A stretch of 64,000 nucleotides of DNA, from contig OX485808.1 of NCBI GenBank assembly GCA_950295325.1, positions 9,426,501-9,490,500 of the forward strand, read 5' to 3'. The notes beneath the pieces are model-generated. The model ran no database searches. It was not told where the DNA came from and was given only the letters and a program-made list of their open reading frames with translations. This document shows, piece by piece, positions 1 to 12,151 of this stretch; within the stretch, counting starts at the first letter, position 1; each line of letters begins with the position of its first letter. The position numbers and the translations under genes were made by a program. This DNA is from Polytrichum commune (taxonomy: Eukaryota; Streptophyta; Polytrichopsida; Polytrichales; Polytrichaceae).

Positions 1-1120
1 CCAAAACCACATTGGTGGGATGTTGGTGAGGTACAAGGATGTATTCACCAATATGTTGCCCAAAAAGTTACCGCCAAGGAGTGAAAAATAACTTTGCTCA
101 ACGAGAGATTGAGTTCTTGAGGTATGTGGTGACAAAGGAAATTGGTGGACGAACATGAAGAATGTCAAGGCAATCCAAAAGAGAATTGGCCCTTGATTCA
201 AAAAAGGCTTAGGTCATTGGTTGGCCTAGCCAACTACTACCACCACTTCATTCTAGATTTGTTTTAAGGTTGCTAAGACCTTATTCAACTTATTGAGGAA
301 ATGGCTATCCCAAGAGTGGAATGAGCATTGTCACCAAGCCTTTGGGAAGCTCAAGAGCAAAGTTCCCTTCACAAGATGTGGTTAAGTTTCCGGGTTTTCA
401 TAAGCATTTTGAGGTGCACATGGAGGCGAAGGACTTTACCATTGGCGGATGTTGATCCAAGATGGATGACCATTGCTTATGAGAGGATTAAGCTCCATGG
501 TTGTCGAACCTTGTCCGGCTTGTGCAAGAAATGGTTATCCCAAGAGTGGGATGAGCCGTGCCACCAAGCCATTGGGGAGCTTAAGAGCAAGTTGTCTTTG
601 CCGCCCGTGCTCAAGCTTGCGGAGTTTGCCAAACCTTTTGAGGTGCATACGGGGGCAAGTCACTTTGCCATTGGCGGATGTTGATCCAAGATGAAGGACC
701 ATTGCATATGAGAGCAATAAGCTCAATGGTTGTTAAACCTTGCCCGGCTTGTGCAAGACATGGCTATCCCAAGAGTGGGATGAGCCGTGCCACCCAGTCC
801 TTGAGGAGCTTAAAACCCAAGTTCTCTTTGCCGCCCGTGCTCAAGTTCGCGGAGCTTGACAAACCTTTTGAGGTGCATACGGGGGTGAGTGACTTTGCCA
901 ATGGTGGATTATTTGTAAGATGGATGGCCATTGCATATGGGAGCTTGAGGCTCGATGGTTGTCAAAGAAGACAACCAACTCATGACAAAGAACTTCTTTG
1001 CCGTAGTGCATTGCTTGAAGATGTGGCGACATTATTTGGGGTCGCACAAAGCAAAGGTCTACATGGACAATGTGTCCTAAAAGTATTTTAACATATACAA
1101 GCGCAAGTGAGCGCCAAGTC
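1..1120 (+). pseudogene. E1 RT tail and tandem RNase H remnants
   Basis: Translates in shifting frames to the end of a gypsy RT (REIEFLRYVVTKE, LANYYHHFI) joined to RNase H start motifs (KPFEVHTGASHF, where intact relatives have FEVHTDASDF). The unit that begins at the WLSQEW...C motif is repeated three times, near 298, 531 and 761, and is followed by a full RNase H tail (FAVVHCLKMWRHYLGSHKAK). The catalytic palm with its YxDD box is missing: the text passes directly from LPKKLPPR (near 50-80) to the NNFAQREIEF segment. Several stops and frameshifts are present. Confidence 0.8.
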
Positions 1121-1125
1121 ATTGC

Positions 1126-2098
1126 TGTCGCAACCCTTGCTAGCCCCCTTGACCATCTTGCCAATTTGCATTCCTAGCAAAGGTTACGAGCGCTAACCCT
1201 TCGCATACCGCGATGCTAATGGTTAGCTCCTCCTACCCCGGACCTTATAGTTCATAGGAGGGAACCAACCCTCCTACTTTGCTTTCGGGACTCACCCCTT
1301 AATCCGTAACCAAATCCCAAATGTGGACTTCCATCCATAGAAGTCCAATCCTATGTTGATCATCGCGTTGCCGGAGCAACACTACAACAACCCGAAGTAT
1401 ACTAGGCAACTATGGCCTCTCCATGGGCCAAAGCCCATGGAGGCCGTGCCGTTCGGCCTCGGGTGGGTGAGGCCACACCACCTCACCCATATAAGCCTCT
1501 AGGACTTCACGCGGGGCCCCTACCCCACCGTCAACCAACCTCTTGTCTCTCTACCAAGAGTTGGGGCCAAGTGGACATTTTCCTTTAGCTGCTGGGCTTA
1601 GAACCCCCCCAGCAGCTTCAGACCATCATAACTTCCTTGTATGATGTTTGATCATAACAACCAACCACTCCATCCTCATCTACGCTTCACGTACATGCCG
1701 ATGGACTCCTCACTTGCCCCATTCGGCCAAGTCTTGAGGAAGTTATGCCTGTTTGAACCTTGGCAGTCCCGGGAATCACTCCCAGGCACTGCTGTACCAG
1801 GGCGCTGTCCCGGGACAGCGCCCCACTCAAATGGCCATAACTCCTAGCTCACACCTCCGATTGAGGTGTTCTTGAGCATTCTAGAATCACCACGCCATGA
1901 GCTACGCATAGCTCTTGGCCTTACCCTTATGCCTCCTAGTCTCCGTGGGTGGGAGGCGTTCCCAACGCCCGGGGCCCTCACCCACACTAGGATCACTTGG
2001 GCCCTCTCACCAACGGCGCCACAAGTCCCGGGTGTCACTCCGGGGTCCCCCTTGTGCCCATGGTGTTTCGGCCACTCCTCATGGAGAGGTGCGCGACA
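1126..2098 (-). repeat. LTR (3' LTR of E2)
   Basis: 973 bp. On the plus strand it runs from TGTCGCAACCC to GTGCGCGACA, so both termini are TGTCGC...GCGACA. Flanked left by TSD ATTGC and right by the complement of the polypurine tract, which fixes the orientation as minus. Confidence 0.93.
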
Positions 2099-2114
2099 CT
2101 CACCCCCACCAAAC
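2099..2114 (-). promoter_or_regulatory. E2 polypurine tract
   Basis: Read on the minus strand this is GTTTGGTGGGGGTGAG, directly adjoining the 3' LTR. It is the expected primer for plus-strand DNA synthesis and is identical in E1, E4, E5 and E7. Confidence 0.75.
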
Positions 2115-2912
2115 GGAGTCGATGCCCTCATCGACTATACTCGTAGTCGGCACACCAATTCTCAAGTTGCCATCCTCTATGGTGCGGCATTGTGTTTACC
2201 TTAGGGCGCGACCCCCACAATGCATCTTCAAATTTGGCATGGTCCCAAAGGTGTCGTTCCTAGGTGGTCCGTTAGCGACCTTGGATCTCTCCTCCAAGGA
2301 CCTAACCTACACTAGACCCACCTACTTTGGGACTCACTTGGGTTGCCCCTCCTTTGGGGCCTCCCCCGTTAGGCTCCACTAGCCTAACGTGACACATCTA
2401 GGCGAGACCTCAACGCTTCCACTAAGTTGTCTCGGTTGCAACTCCGAGATGGCTTTCCATTGTTAAGCCACGCCTCGATCGCACGGGGGTGATGCCAAGT
2501 CCCGCCCGACTCGGTTCCCACTTTGCTCTTTCGAGACATGGGTTCATGACTCCCATGCGCCAACTCTCGTTAGCTCGCGGGTAGCACTTTTATGAGCACG
2601 CGCCATCACCTTGTCCCCGCCCGGACAAGCCCACGGCTAAGAAGTTTCTTGGTTTTATCCAAGGCCCCTCCAAGCCATGGCCCCCAATTACTCGGCTTAC
2701 CCAACCTAGTTTGGCATATCTATTCCCCCTCTTCCATTAACCAAGCACAAGTACAAGACTAGGACCTCATCTCATACTTTTCTCTTTGCACCACTAAAGT
2801 TTGGACTTTATTCCCTCAAGCCAAAGAACAAGTTCATGTTGTGGAGTAATTAACCTCGAAGCTAAGTGTGCTACTAGCGTCTCTCCCCCACTAAAGGAGA
2901 TTGATGTCCTCA

Positions 2913-3855
2913 TCAATGCCTACGCTTCATTTTATTGGAATCCTTAGCCTTAGTTTCTTCAAAGTGCTTTACTAATTCCTTGGCGTTCATCATGTCTCCT
3001 GCCGCTACCCAAACGGCTTCTTTCTCATGGTATCCTAACCATTTCACCAAGTACTCCTTTGTACATTTTCTTTCATTTTCACTTGGGCTTCCTACACTTG
3101 AGGATGCCCTCCTACCTCATGTTCCAAATGACGTCCACAAGGTCGAGAGGTGGCCTAATCACTTGCTTGTGATCGGGCCACAAGGTGTCGTCCTTAAATG
3201 GCTTTAGGATTGAGACATGAAATGTTAGATGCACTTTGATCTCCGGCGGTAATTCCAACTTATACATGTGCTTGAACACTTGTTCCACAATGGAAAACGA
3301 AGCTCCAATTTTGGACATGAAATTTGGAGTGAGGTCTTCCGGGAAAGTGAAGTTGTTCACATTCAACAACACCTTTTGGCCCACCTCATTCTCCACTTTG
3401 CGTCTTCCGGCATTGACTTGCACTTCGTAGCACCTTCGGGCTTTCTCCACCAACGACTTGGTCATCTCCAAGACTTCTTTACCATCCTTGGCCAAGTCCT
3501 CACCATCTTGGTTGAACTCTAGTGTTGAATGTGCCCCCTCGAGAGCTAGGTTAATAGGTTGGAGCGCATCCACTCCATAAGCCACCATGAAAGACAACCC
3601 CTTGGTCGCCAAGTGCGTGGCTACATAACAACTACACTCCGCTCGACCCACATAGTCCGCCCAATCTCCTTGGTCCGCCCCCACCAAGCTCCTCAAGTAT
3701 TGCTTCAAGACTCCATTCACACGCTCCGCTTTCCCATCCATTTGGGAATGCAAGGTCATGCTAAACCTTAGTTTCATTCCGACCTCCTTAGAGAAATGCA
3801 TTAAAAATGCACTTGTGAACTTTGGATCTTGATCCCACACAACCACTCTTGGCAA
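2913..3855 (-). pseudogene. E2 integrase C-terminal half and chromodomain
   Basis: Contains the longest surviving integrase frame of the family (247 codons, 3855 to 3112). It holds the second acidic residue (VVWDQDPKFTSAF), the third (KAERVNGVLKQYL) and the gypsy C-terminal signature (YKLELPPEIKVH, FHVSILKPF). Past the stop after VIWNMR, another frame encodes a chromodomain-like stretch: EYLVKWLGYHEKEAVW and then NAKELVKHFEE, matching the EYLVKWxGY...NAxELLxxYE pattern. The N-terminal part of the integrase core is in other frames upstream, so the protein is not functional. Confidence 0.85.
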
Positions 3856-3869
3856 CCCGTGGTGCCTCC

Positions 3870-5690
3870 ACCATCCTTTGAGAAAAGGCTATGCGGTCTC
3901 CAACGCGGTGGCGGTTCCCACAATCGGCACCATGTGTGCCAACTTGGCAAACCGCTCTACCATCAACAAGATGGCATCATACCCATGTGACTCCGGCAAA
4001 CTTGTGATCAAGTCCATGCACATACTATGCCATGGCGCCGACGGGATAGGCAACGGTTGCAAGAAACCGCCTTGCTTTTGGTAAGAGGCTCGGTTCACTT
4101 GGCACTTTATTCACGCCTTCACAAAGTGGGTTATATCCTCCTTTATGCACTGTCAACGGTACCTCTTTGACACCATTCTATGGCGGTTGTTTCTTTCTCC
4201 TCTATGGCCGGCAATAGGACTATCATATTCCTCCTTCAAAATTGATAGCCTCAACGTGCCTTGTGGCCATACACCCAACTTTGCTTGCACTTGAACAATC
4301 TGTCCACTAACTTAACCTCTTTGAGCACCTTGCTCTTGCGAAGCTCACCTAAAAGCTTTTGTGCTTTGGGGTAGTTAATTTACCCCTCCCGTATCTCGCA
4401 TCACAAGTTTCCTTCGCCGGCACACATTAGCCACAAGGTTTGGATGGTTCTCATTGCTTGGAACTCTTCCGGTCTACTTTGCGCATCCGGCACCACATTT
4501 CCACGGTCCAGTTTGTGGATCAAATCCACCTTCATAAGCGCCAAACTATCATGCCACCGCAGTGACTTGGCGCTCACTTGCGCTTGTATGTCAAAATTCT
4601 TTTAGGACACATTGTCCATGTAGACCTTTGCTTTGTGCGACCCCAAATAGTGTCGCCACATCTTCAAGCAAAGCGCTACGGCAAAGAAGTTCTTTGTCAT
4701 GAGTTGGTTGTCTTCTTTGACAACCATCGAGCTTCGTGCTCCCGTATGCAATGGCCATCCATCTTACACATAATCCACCATTGGCAAAGTCACTCACCCC
4801 CGTGTGCACCTCAAAAGGTTTGTCAAACTCCGCGAACTTGATCACGGGCGGCGAAGAGAACTTGGTCTTAAGCTCCCCAAAGACTCGTGACAAACATCAT
4901 CCCATTCTTGGGATAGTCATTTCTTCCACAAGTCGGACAAGGTCGGACAACCATCGAGCTTCATGCTCTCATATGCAATGGCCATCCATCTTGCATCAAC
5001 ATCCGCCAATGGTAAAGTCACTTGCCCCCGTATGCACCTCAAAAGGTTTGGCAAACTCCGCAAGCTTAAGCACGGGCGGCAAAGACAAGTTGCTCTTAAG
5101 CTCCCCAATGGCTTGGTGGCACGGCTCATCCCACTCTTGGGATAGCCATTTCTTGCACAAGCCGGACAAGGTTCGACAACCATGGAGCTTAATCCTCTCA
5201 TAAGCAATGGTCATCCATCTTGGATCAACATCCGCCAATGGTAAAGTCCTTCGTCTCCATGTGCACCTCAAAATGCTTATGAAAACCCGGAAACTTAACC
5301 ACATCTTGTGAAGGGAACTTGCTCTTGAGCTTCCCAAAGGCTTGGTGACAAGGCTCATCCCACTCTTGGGATAGCCATTTTCCTCAATAAGTTGACTAAG
5401 GTCCTAGCAACCTTAAAACAAATCTAGAATGAAGTGGTGGTAGTAGTTGGCTAGGCCAACCAATGACCTAAGCCTTTTTGGAGTCAAGGGCCAATTCTCC
5501 TCTTGGATTGCCTTGACATTCTTCATGTTTCTCCACCGACTTCCTTTGTCACCACATGCCTCAAGAACTCAATTTCTTCTTGACCAAAGTTGCAATTCAC
5601 TCCTTGGCGGTAACATTTTGAGCAACACATTAGTGAATACATCCTTGTATCTCACCAACATCCCACAAGTATGGTTTGGGGGAGGCCCAT
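3870..5690 (-). pseudogene. E2 RT tail, tandem RNase H and integrase N-terminus
   Basis: Read right to left: protease end, LPPR/REIEF deletion junction near 5580-5620, RT tail (LANYYHHF), three tandem units starting near 5380, 5143 and 4912, and an RNase H tail near 4590-4740. Then the HKPDRGN...DALS link, the zinc-binding segment (near 4130-4320) and the integrase start with MDLITSLPESHGYDAILLMV near 3960-4030. Stops and frameshifts break it throughout. No YxDD motif is present in any frame. Confidence 0.78.
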
Positions 5691-5695
5691 CTTTC

Positions 5696-6849
5696 CTAGC
5701 CTCCCCATGAGTTCCTTGGAGTTGCTCCAATTGAACCACGACCATTATGGTTTCTATTTTTCATTTGGTCCATTAAGACCAAATTCAACTTGGGTCCTCC
5801 TACCATAGGAGTCCTTGTCAATTTGAACTTCAATTCTTTGTCATTATGACACATCATAATGCACCGCAAGCACACCGGCTTGCACCTCACATCTATCATG
5901 TGAGTTTCAAAGAAGGCGGCCTTCACAATGACATGCATTTCATCTATTTCACATGGTGTGAAATTTTGACAAAAATCCAATGTCCCACATTGAAAAGTTA
6001 CATGCATCGCGGCCTCCTTTGTCTCATGCGGTTCGCGCTTTCCAAACCGCACCTTGATGGGCTTGCCCGCTCTATCAATCGGCAAGCCCCAACTCCCTTG
6101 TGAGTTTTGGGCTCAAGAAGGAATGGCTTGCCTCTTTGTCAACCCATGAGACATATCTCCCATTCATTTGAGCCTCAAGGTACAAAAGACTTGGCCTCGG
6201 CTTGAGGCTACTAGCCTTGGCCACAATGCCATCGTCTTACATTCGGTCCGCAGCACAAGTATTATTTGGTGTGGTACCTATCTCCCCTCAACGTCCATTG
6301 TTGTAAGGCACCGCCAAATTTCTTATTGGGGTCATCGGCCTTAATGCTCGTGGCAATTTTGATGATCCCCGCCACAACCTCAATAAACTTTTGGAAATTT
6401 GAACTTGGTATTCACCACCCGCTTTTGAAACCCCACCTTAAACGATGTATTTCTTAGAAAACTCGTTCATCTAAGATGTACAATTCATTTGGATGTGAAA
6501 TTCGCGCATATACGCCTTAAGAGGCCCGGACGCCTCATTTCCACCAAATTCATTCCAACCTCACTTCCTTACAAGCATTTCGAATTGGAATTTCAATCCA
6601 ACATTAATGCCTTCCAAGGTTTTGGGTGCATTCGGTATTATAGGCCCCAAATACTTTTTGAGGTTTGCGGGAGCCCTTTTCAAAGGACTCCTCCATTTGC
6701 CTTACCGAATCCACCCTCATGCCCACCATTGTCATTAGAACCAATGGTATGGTCAAATTCCATTTACACATGATCTTTGTTCCAATTTGAGCCTCACAAC
6801 CTTTTTGAAACCCCGGGTCACTACCATAACCCGCACATTTGATAGCCAT
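5696..6849 (-). pseudogene. E2 gag and retropepsin remnants
   Basis: The part nearest the primer site corresponds to gag and starts at the MAI initiation region common to all copies, near 6849. The part at 5696-6085 is an open stretch of 129 codons containing the protease body (KVRFGKREPHE, HVTFQCGTLDFCQNFTP), ending in an Asn/Gly-rich tail (NRNHNGRGS). I do not see a CCHC zinc knuckle. The protease active-site segment lies just upstream in a broken frame. Confidence 0.7.
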
Positions 6850-6886
6850 GCTTCCCTCAAAGTGCTAGCTCAAAAATTGGAACCCT

Positions 6887-6898
6887 GCTCTGATACCA
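6887..6898 (-). promoter_or_regulatory. E2 primer binding site (iMet tRNA type)
   Basis: Complement of TGGTATCAGAGC, two bases inside the 5' LTR edge. It matches the 3' end complement of plant initiator tRNA-Met used by many plant LTR elements. Confidence 0.88.
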
Positions 6899-6900
6899 CG

Positions 6901-7873
6901 TGTCGCAACCCTTGCTAGCCCCCTTGACCATCTTGCCAATTTGCATTCCTAGCAAAGGTTACGAGCGCTAACCCTTCGCATACCGCGATGCTAATGGTTA
7001 GCTCCTCCTACCCCGGACCTTATAGTTCATAGGAGGGAACCAACCCTCCTACTTTGCTTTCGGGACTCACCCCTTAATCCGTAACCAAATCCCAAATGTG
7101 GACTTCCATCCATAGAAGTCCAATCCTATGTTGATCATCGCGTTGCCGGAGCAACACTACAACAACCCGAAGTATACTAGGCAACTATGGCCTCTCCATG
7201 GGCCAAAGCCCATGGAGGCCGTGCCGTTCGGCCTCGGGTGGGTGAGGCCACACCACCTCACCCATATAAGCCTCTAGGACTTCACGCGGGGCCCCTACCC
7301 CACCGTCAACCAACCTCTTGTCTCTCTACCAAGAGTTGGGGCCAAGTGGACATTTTCCTTTAGCTGCTGGGCCTAGAACCCCCCCAGCAGCTTCAGACCA
7401 TCATAACTTCCTTGTATGATGTTTGATCATAACAACCAACCACTCCATCCTCATCTACGCTTCACGTACATGCCGATGGACTCCTCACTTGCCCCATTCG
7501 GCCAAGTCTTGAGGAAGTTATGCCTGTTTGAACCTTGGCAGTCCCGGGAATCACTCCCAGGCACTGCTGTACCAGGGCGCTGTCCCGGGACAGCGCCCCA
7601 CTCAAATGGCCATAACTCCTAGCTCACACCTCCGATTGAGGTGTTCTTGAGCATTCTAGAATCACCACGCCATGAGCTACGCATAGCTCATGGCCTTACC
7701 CTAGTGCCTCCTAGTCTCCGTGGGTGGGAGGCGTTCCCAACATCCGGGGCCCTCGCCCACACTAGGATCACTTGGGCCCTCTCACCAACGGCGCCACAAG
7801 TCCCGGGTGTCACTCCGGGGTCCCCCTTGTGCCCATGGTGTTTCGGGCACTCCTCATGGAGAGGTGCGCGACA
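6901..7873 (-). repeat. LTR (5' LTR of E2)
   Basis: 973 bp, from TGTCGCAACC to GCGACA, followed by TSD ATTGC at 7874-7878. Contains CATATAAG on the plus strand (CTTATATG in element sense), a possible TATA region, and the 24-bp perfect palindrome around GCTGTCCCGGGACAGC. Confidence 0.93.
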
Positions 7874-7878
7874 ATTGC

Positions 7879-9526
7879 GGTGGCATGATAGTTTGGCGCT
7901 TATGAAGGTGGATTTGGTCCACAAACCGGACCGTGGAAATGTGGTGCCGGATGCGCTAAGTAGACGGGAAGAGTTCCAAGCAATGAGAACCATCCAAACC
8001 TTGTGGCTAATGTGTGCCGGCGAAGGAAACTTGTGATGCAAGATACGGGAGGGGTAAATTAACTACCCCGAGGCACAAAAGCTTTTAGGTGAGCTTCGCA
8101 AGAGCAAGGTGCTCAAAGAGGTTAAGTTGGTGGACGGATTGTTCAAGTGTAAGCAAAGTCGGTTGTATGTGCCTCAAGGCAAGTTGAGGCTATCGGTTTT
8201 GAAGGAAGAATGTGATAGTCCTATTGCCGGCCATAGAGGAGAAAGAAAAAACCGCCATAGAATGGTGTCATGGAGGTACCATTGGCGGTGCATAAAGGAG
8301 GATATAACCCACTTTGTGAAGGCGTGAATAAAGTGTCAAAGTGAACCGAGCCTCTTACCAAAAGCAAGGCGGTTTCTTGCAACCGTTGCCTATCCCGTCG
8401 GCGCCATGACATACTATGTGCATGGACTTGATCACAAGTTTGCCGGAGTCACATGGGTATGATGCCATCTTGTTGATGGTAGAGCGGTTTGCAAAGTTGG
8501 CACACATGGTGCCGATTGTGGGAACCGCCACCGCGTTGAAGACCGCATAGCCTTTTCTCAAAGGATGGTTGAGGCACCACGGGTTGCCAAGAGTGATTGT
8601 GTGGGATCAAGATCCAAAGTTCACAAGTGCATTTTCAATGCATTTCTCTAAGGAGGTCGGAATGAAACTAAGGTTTAGCACGGCCTTGCATTCCCAAATG
8701 GATGGGAAAGCGGAGCATGTGAATGGAGTCTTGAAGCAATACTTGAGGAACTTGGTGGGGGCGGACCAAGGAGATTGGGCGGACTATGTGGGTCGAGCGG
8801 AGTGTAATTGCAATGTAGCCACGCACTTGGCTACCAAGGGGTGGTCTTTCGTGGTGGCCTATGGAGTGGATGCGCTCCAACCTATTAACCTTGCTCTCGA
8901 GGGGGCACATTCTACACTAGAGTTCAACCAAGATGGTGAGGACTTGGCTAAGAAGCGTGAACAAGTCTTGGAGATGACCAAGTTGTTGGTGGAAAAAACC
9001 CGAAGGTGCTACGGAGTGCAAGTCAATGCTGGAAGACGCGAAGTGGAGAATGAGGTGGGCCAAAAGGTGTTGTTGAATGTGAACAACTTCACTTAGCCGA
9101 AAGGCCTCACTCCAAAGTTCATGTCCAAAACTGGAACTCCGTTTCCCATTGTGGAACAAATGTTCAAGGACATGTATAAGTTGGAATTACCGCCCAAGAT
9201 CAAAGTGCATCCGACATTTCATGTCTCATTCCTAACGCCATTTAAGGACAACACCTTGTGGCCTTATCACAAGCAAGTGATTAGGCCACCTCCCGACCTT
9301 GTGGACGTCATTTGGAACATGAGGTAGGAGGGCATCCTCAAGTGTAGGAAGCCCAAGTGAAAAGGAAAGAAAATGTACAAAGGAGTAGTTGGTGAAATGA
9401 TGAGGATACCATGAGAAAGAAGCCGTTTGGGTAGCGGCAAGAGACATGATGAACGCCAAGGAATAGGTGAAGCACTTTGAAGAAACGAAGGCTAGACATT
9501 CCAATAAAATGAAGCGTAGGCATTGA
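7879..9526 (+). pseudogene. E1 integrase and chromodomain remnants
   Basis: Begins with the RNase H/integrase link (VHKPDRGNVVPDALSRREEF), then a zinc-binding-like region (SPIAGHRGERKNRHRM and a degenerate C..C) and the integrase core. The core includes CMDLITSLPESHGYDA in a shifted frame and a 175-codon frame (8569-9096) with VIVWDQDPKFTSAF and KAEHVNGVLKQYL, whose Glu is retained. The C-terminal part has YKLELPPKIKVHPTFHVSFL and ends VIWNMR at 9327. The chromodomain remnant runs to about 9526 with stops and a frameshift. Confidence 0.82.
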
Positions 9527-10326
9527 TGAGGACATCAATCTCCTTTAGTGAGGGGGAGAGACGCTAGTAGCACACGTAACTTCGAGGTTAATTATTCCAC
9601 AACATGAACTTGTTCTTTGGCTTGAGGGAATAAAGTCCAAACTTTAGTGGTGCAAAGAGAAAAGTATGAGATGAGGTCCTAGTCTTGTACTTGTGCTTGG
9701 TTAATGGAAGAGGGGGAATAGACATGCCAAACTAGGTTGGGTAAGCCGAGTAATTGGGGGCCATGGCTTGGAGGGGCCTTGGATAAAACCAAGAAACTTC
9801 TTCGTTATGGGCTTGTCCGGGCGGGGGCAAGGTGATGGCGCGTGCTCATAAAAGTGCTACCCGCGAGCTAACGAGAGTTGGCGCATGGGAGTCATGAACC
9901 CATGTCTCGAAAGAGCAAAGTGGGAACCGAGTCGGGCGGGACTTGGCATCACCCCCGTGCGATCGAGGCGTGGCTTAACAATGGAAAGCCATCTCGGAGT
10001 TGCAACCGAGACAACTTAGTGGAAGCGTTGAGGTCTCGCCTAGATGTGTCACGTTAGGCTAGTTGAGCTTAACGGGGGAGGCCCCAAAGGAGGGGCAACC
10101 CAAGTGAGTCCCAAAGTAGGTGGGTCTAGTATAGGTTAGGTCCTTGGAGGAGAGATCCAAGGTCGCTAACGGACCACCTAGGAACGACACCTTTGGGACT
10201 ATGCCAAATTTGAAGATGCATTGTGGGGGTCGCGCCCTAAGGTAAACACAATGCCGCACCATAGAGGATGGCAACTTGAGAATTGGTGTGCCGACTACGA
10301 GTATAGTCGATGAGGGCATCGACTCC

Positions 10327-10342
10327 GTTTGGTGGGGGTGAG
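10327..10342 (+). promoter_or_regulatory. E1 polypurine tract
   Basis: GTTTGGTGGGGGTGAG immediately before the 3' LTR TGTCGCGC. Same sequence and spacing as in E7. Confidence 0.75.
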
Positions 10343-11391
10343 TGTCGCGCACCTCTCCATGAGGAGTGGCCGAAACACCATGGGCACAAGGGGGACCCCG
10401 GAGTGACACCCGGGACTTGTGGCGCCGTTGGTGAGAGGGCCCAAGTGATCCTAGTGTGGGTGAGGGCCCCGGGCGTTGGGAACGCCTCCCACCCACGGAG
10501 ACTAGGAGGCATGAGGGTAAGGTCATAAGCTATGCGTAGCTCATGGCGTGGTGATTCTAGAATGCTCAAGATCACCTCAATCGGAGGTGTGAGCTAGGAG
10601 TTATGGCCATTTGAGTGGGGCGCTGTCCCGGGACAGCGCCCTGGTACAGCAGTGCCTGGGAGTGATTCCCGGGACTGCGAAGGTTCAAACAGGCATAACT
10701 TGCTCAAGACTTGCTCAAATGGGGCAAGTGAGGAGTCCATCAGCATCTACGTGAAGCGTAGATGAGGATGTAGTGGTTGGATGCTGGAATCAGACATCAT
10801 ACAAGGAAGTTATGATGGTCTGAAGCTGCTGGGGGCTTCTAGGCCCAGCGGCTAAAGGAAAGTGTCCACTTGGCCCCAACTCCATGCAAAAAAATCATTG
10901 AAATAGCATTTGGCTGAGGGCCCGGTCACATGCGACTTCACACTACACTTGAGGGTCCTTGGTAGAGAGACAAGAGGTTGGTTGACGGTGGGGTAGGGGC
11001 CCCGCGTAGAGTCCTAGAGGCTTATATGGGTGAGGTGGTGTGGCCTCACCCACCCGAGGCCAAACGGCAAGGCGTCCATGGGCATTGGCCCATTGTGAGG
11101 CCATAGTTGCCTAGTATGGTTCGGGTTGTTGTAGTGTTGCTCCGGCAATGCGATGATCAACATAGGATTGGACTTCCATGGATGGAAGTCCACATCTAAG
11201 GAATGGTTACTGATTAAGGGGTGAGTCCCAAAAGCAAAGTAGGAGGGTTGGTTCCCTCCTATGAACTATAAGGTCCGGGGTAGGAGGAGCTAATCATTAG
11301 CATGGCGGAATGCGAATGGTTAGCGCTCGTAACCTTTGCTAAAATTGAAAATTGGCAAGATTGTCAAGGGGGTTTAGCAAGGGTTGCGACA
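10343..11391 (+). repeat. LTR (3' LTR of E1) with 76-bp extra segment
   Basis: 1049 bp instead of 973. The extra 76 bp lie at about 10883-10958, between CCCCAACTC and TTGGTAGAGA, which are contiguous in the other LTRs. No duplicated flanks or inverted ends are obvious around it. Otherwise the LTR runs from TGTCGCGCACC to GGGTTGCGACA. Confidence 0.88.
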
Positions 11392-12151
11392 GGAGTTGTT
11401 CCAATAAGAATGAGAATGTTGTTTGTTTGTTTTGTGTCCTTGGTGGCTCTGAATTAAAATATATGTAATCATAGAGTTATTTTGTGTAGGATGTCTAGTG
11501 AGGTGGTTTTGGATAAATGTGGATTATACAATTATATGAGTGGATGTGGGGTTTTGATATGTCGTTCTAGAGGATTAGAAATTCCTATCATTTTTTTAGA
11601 AATTTTAAAGTCCAGTTAGGAATTGGTTGTTTTTGCAGGTCTATGATGCATATATCAATGGAAGAGTTGATTGTAACAATCAATATGCGTGGTATGTTGG
11701 TGTATGTAGTTGTGTAGGTTTGAATATGACAGTGTTGATCGAATGTGTAAGGAATGTGTGGTTTGAAAGAGTGGTTTGAAAGGTGTGGCTAAATGTTGGT
11801 ATTTTGGTTGCAGTTCAAAGAGTAATGTCTGTAGAAACCAATGTTGTTTGAAGCTGGGGTATAGTCAAGTGTCTTGAGAGCAATGGTCGGTAGGACATTG
11901 ATCGACCATAAAGGCAAGTAAATTTGTGAAGGCTATGAGAGTTATAGGCCAGTGTAAAGGAGTGATCCTCTGGCTATAACTTGAGAGGTATAAGAGAGAT
12001 GCACAAGCCTTTGAAAGAAAAGTAAGTCTTGACAATAAGCAAGAGTGGTATTACCTTAGTTTGTGAGAGAGAAAGGAAGACGAGTCGCCGTAAGAAGGGC
12101 GATAGCCTAACTACAAGCAAAAAAAAAAAAAGGTAAAGCTAAGTAGCTGAA
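11392..12151. other. Unique AT-rich spacer, no gene seen
   Basis: Non-repetitive relative to the rest of the window, with no convincing coding frame. Contains an A-run (about 12120-12131) shortly before the solo LTR target site CTGAA. No RNA gene or known element end recognised. Confidence 0.5.

Larger units (their letters stand above)
1126..7873 (-). mobile_element. E2: complete chromovirus copy nested in E1
   Basis: Minus-strand element of 6748 bp with two 973-bp LTRs (6901-7873 upstream in its own sense, 1126-2098 downstream). The 5-bp target-site duplication ATTGC lies at 1121-1125 and 7874-7878. The primer site is at 6887-6898 and the polypurine tract at 2099-2114. By eye the LTRs differ at about eight positions, so the insertion is somewhat older than E5 and E7. 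Gag, protease, RNase H, integrase and chromodomain remnants are in normal order, but the RT core is deleted and no frame is intact. Confidence 0.93.
1..11391 (+). mobile_element. E1: Ty3/gypsy chromovirus, 5' end outside window
   Basis: Plus-strand copy whose 5' LTR, gag and protease lie left of the window. Visible parts are the reverse-transcriptase tail with tandem RNase H units (1-1125), the integrase and chromodomain remnants (7879-9526), a 3' non-coding stretch, a polypurine tract and the 3' LTR (10343-11391). It is interrupted after ATTGC (1121-1125) by the opposite-strand copy E2, and continues after the duplicated ATTGC (7874-7878). Every reading frame is broken, so it cannot encode its own enzymes. 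The order protease, RT, RNase H, integrase, chromodomain follows the Ty3/gypsy chromovirus plan. Confidence 0.9.
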
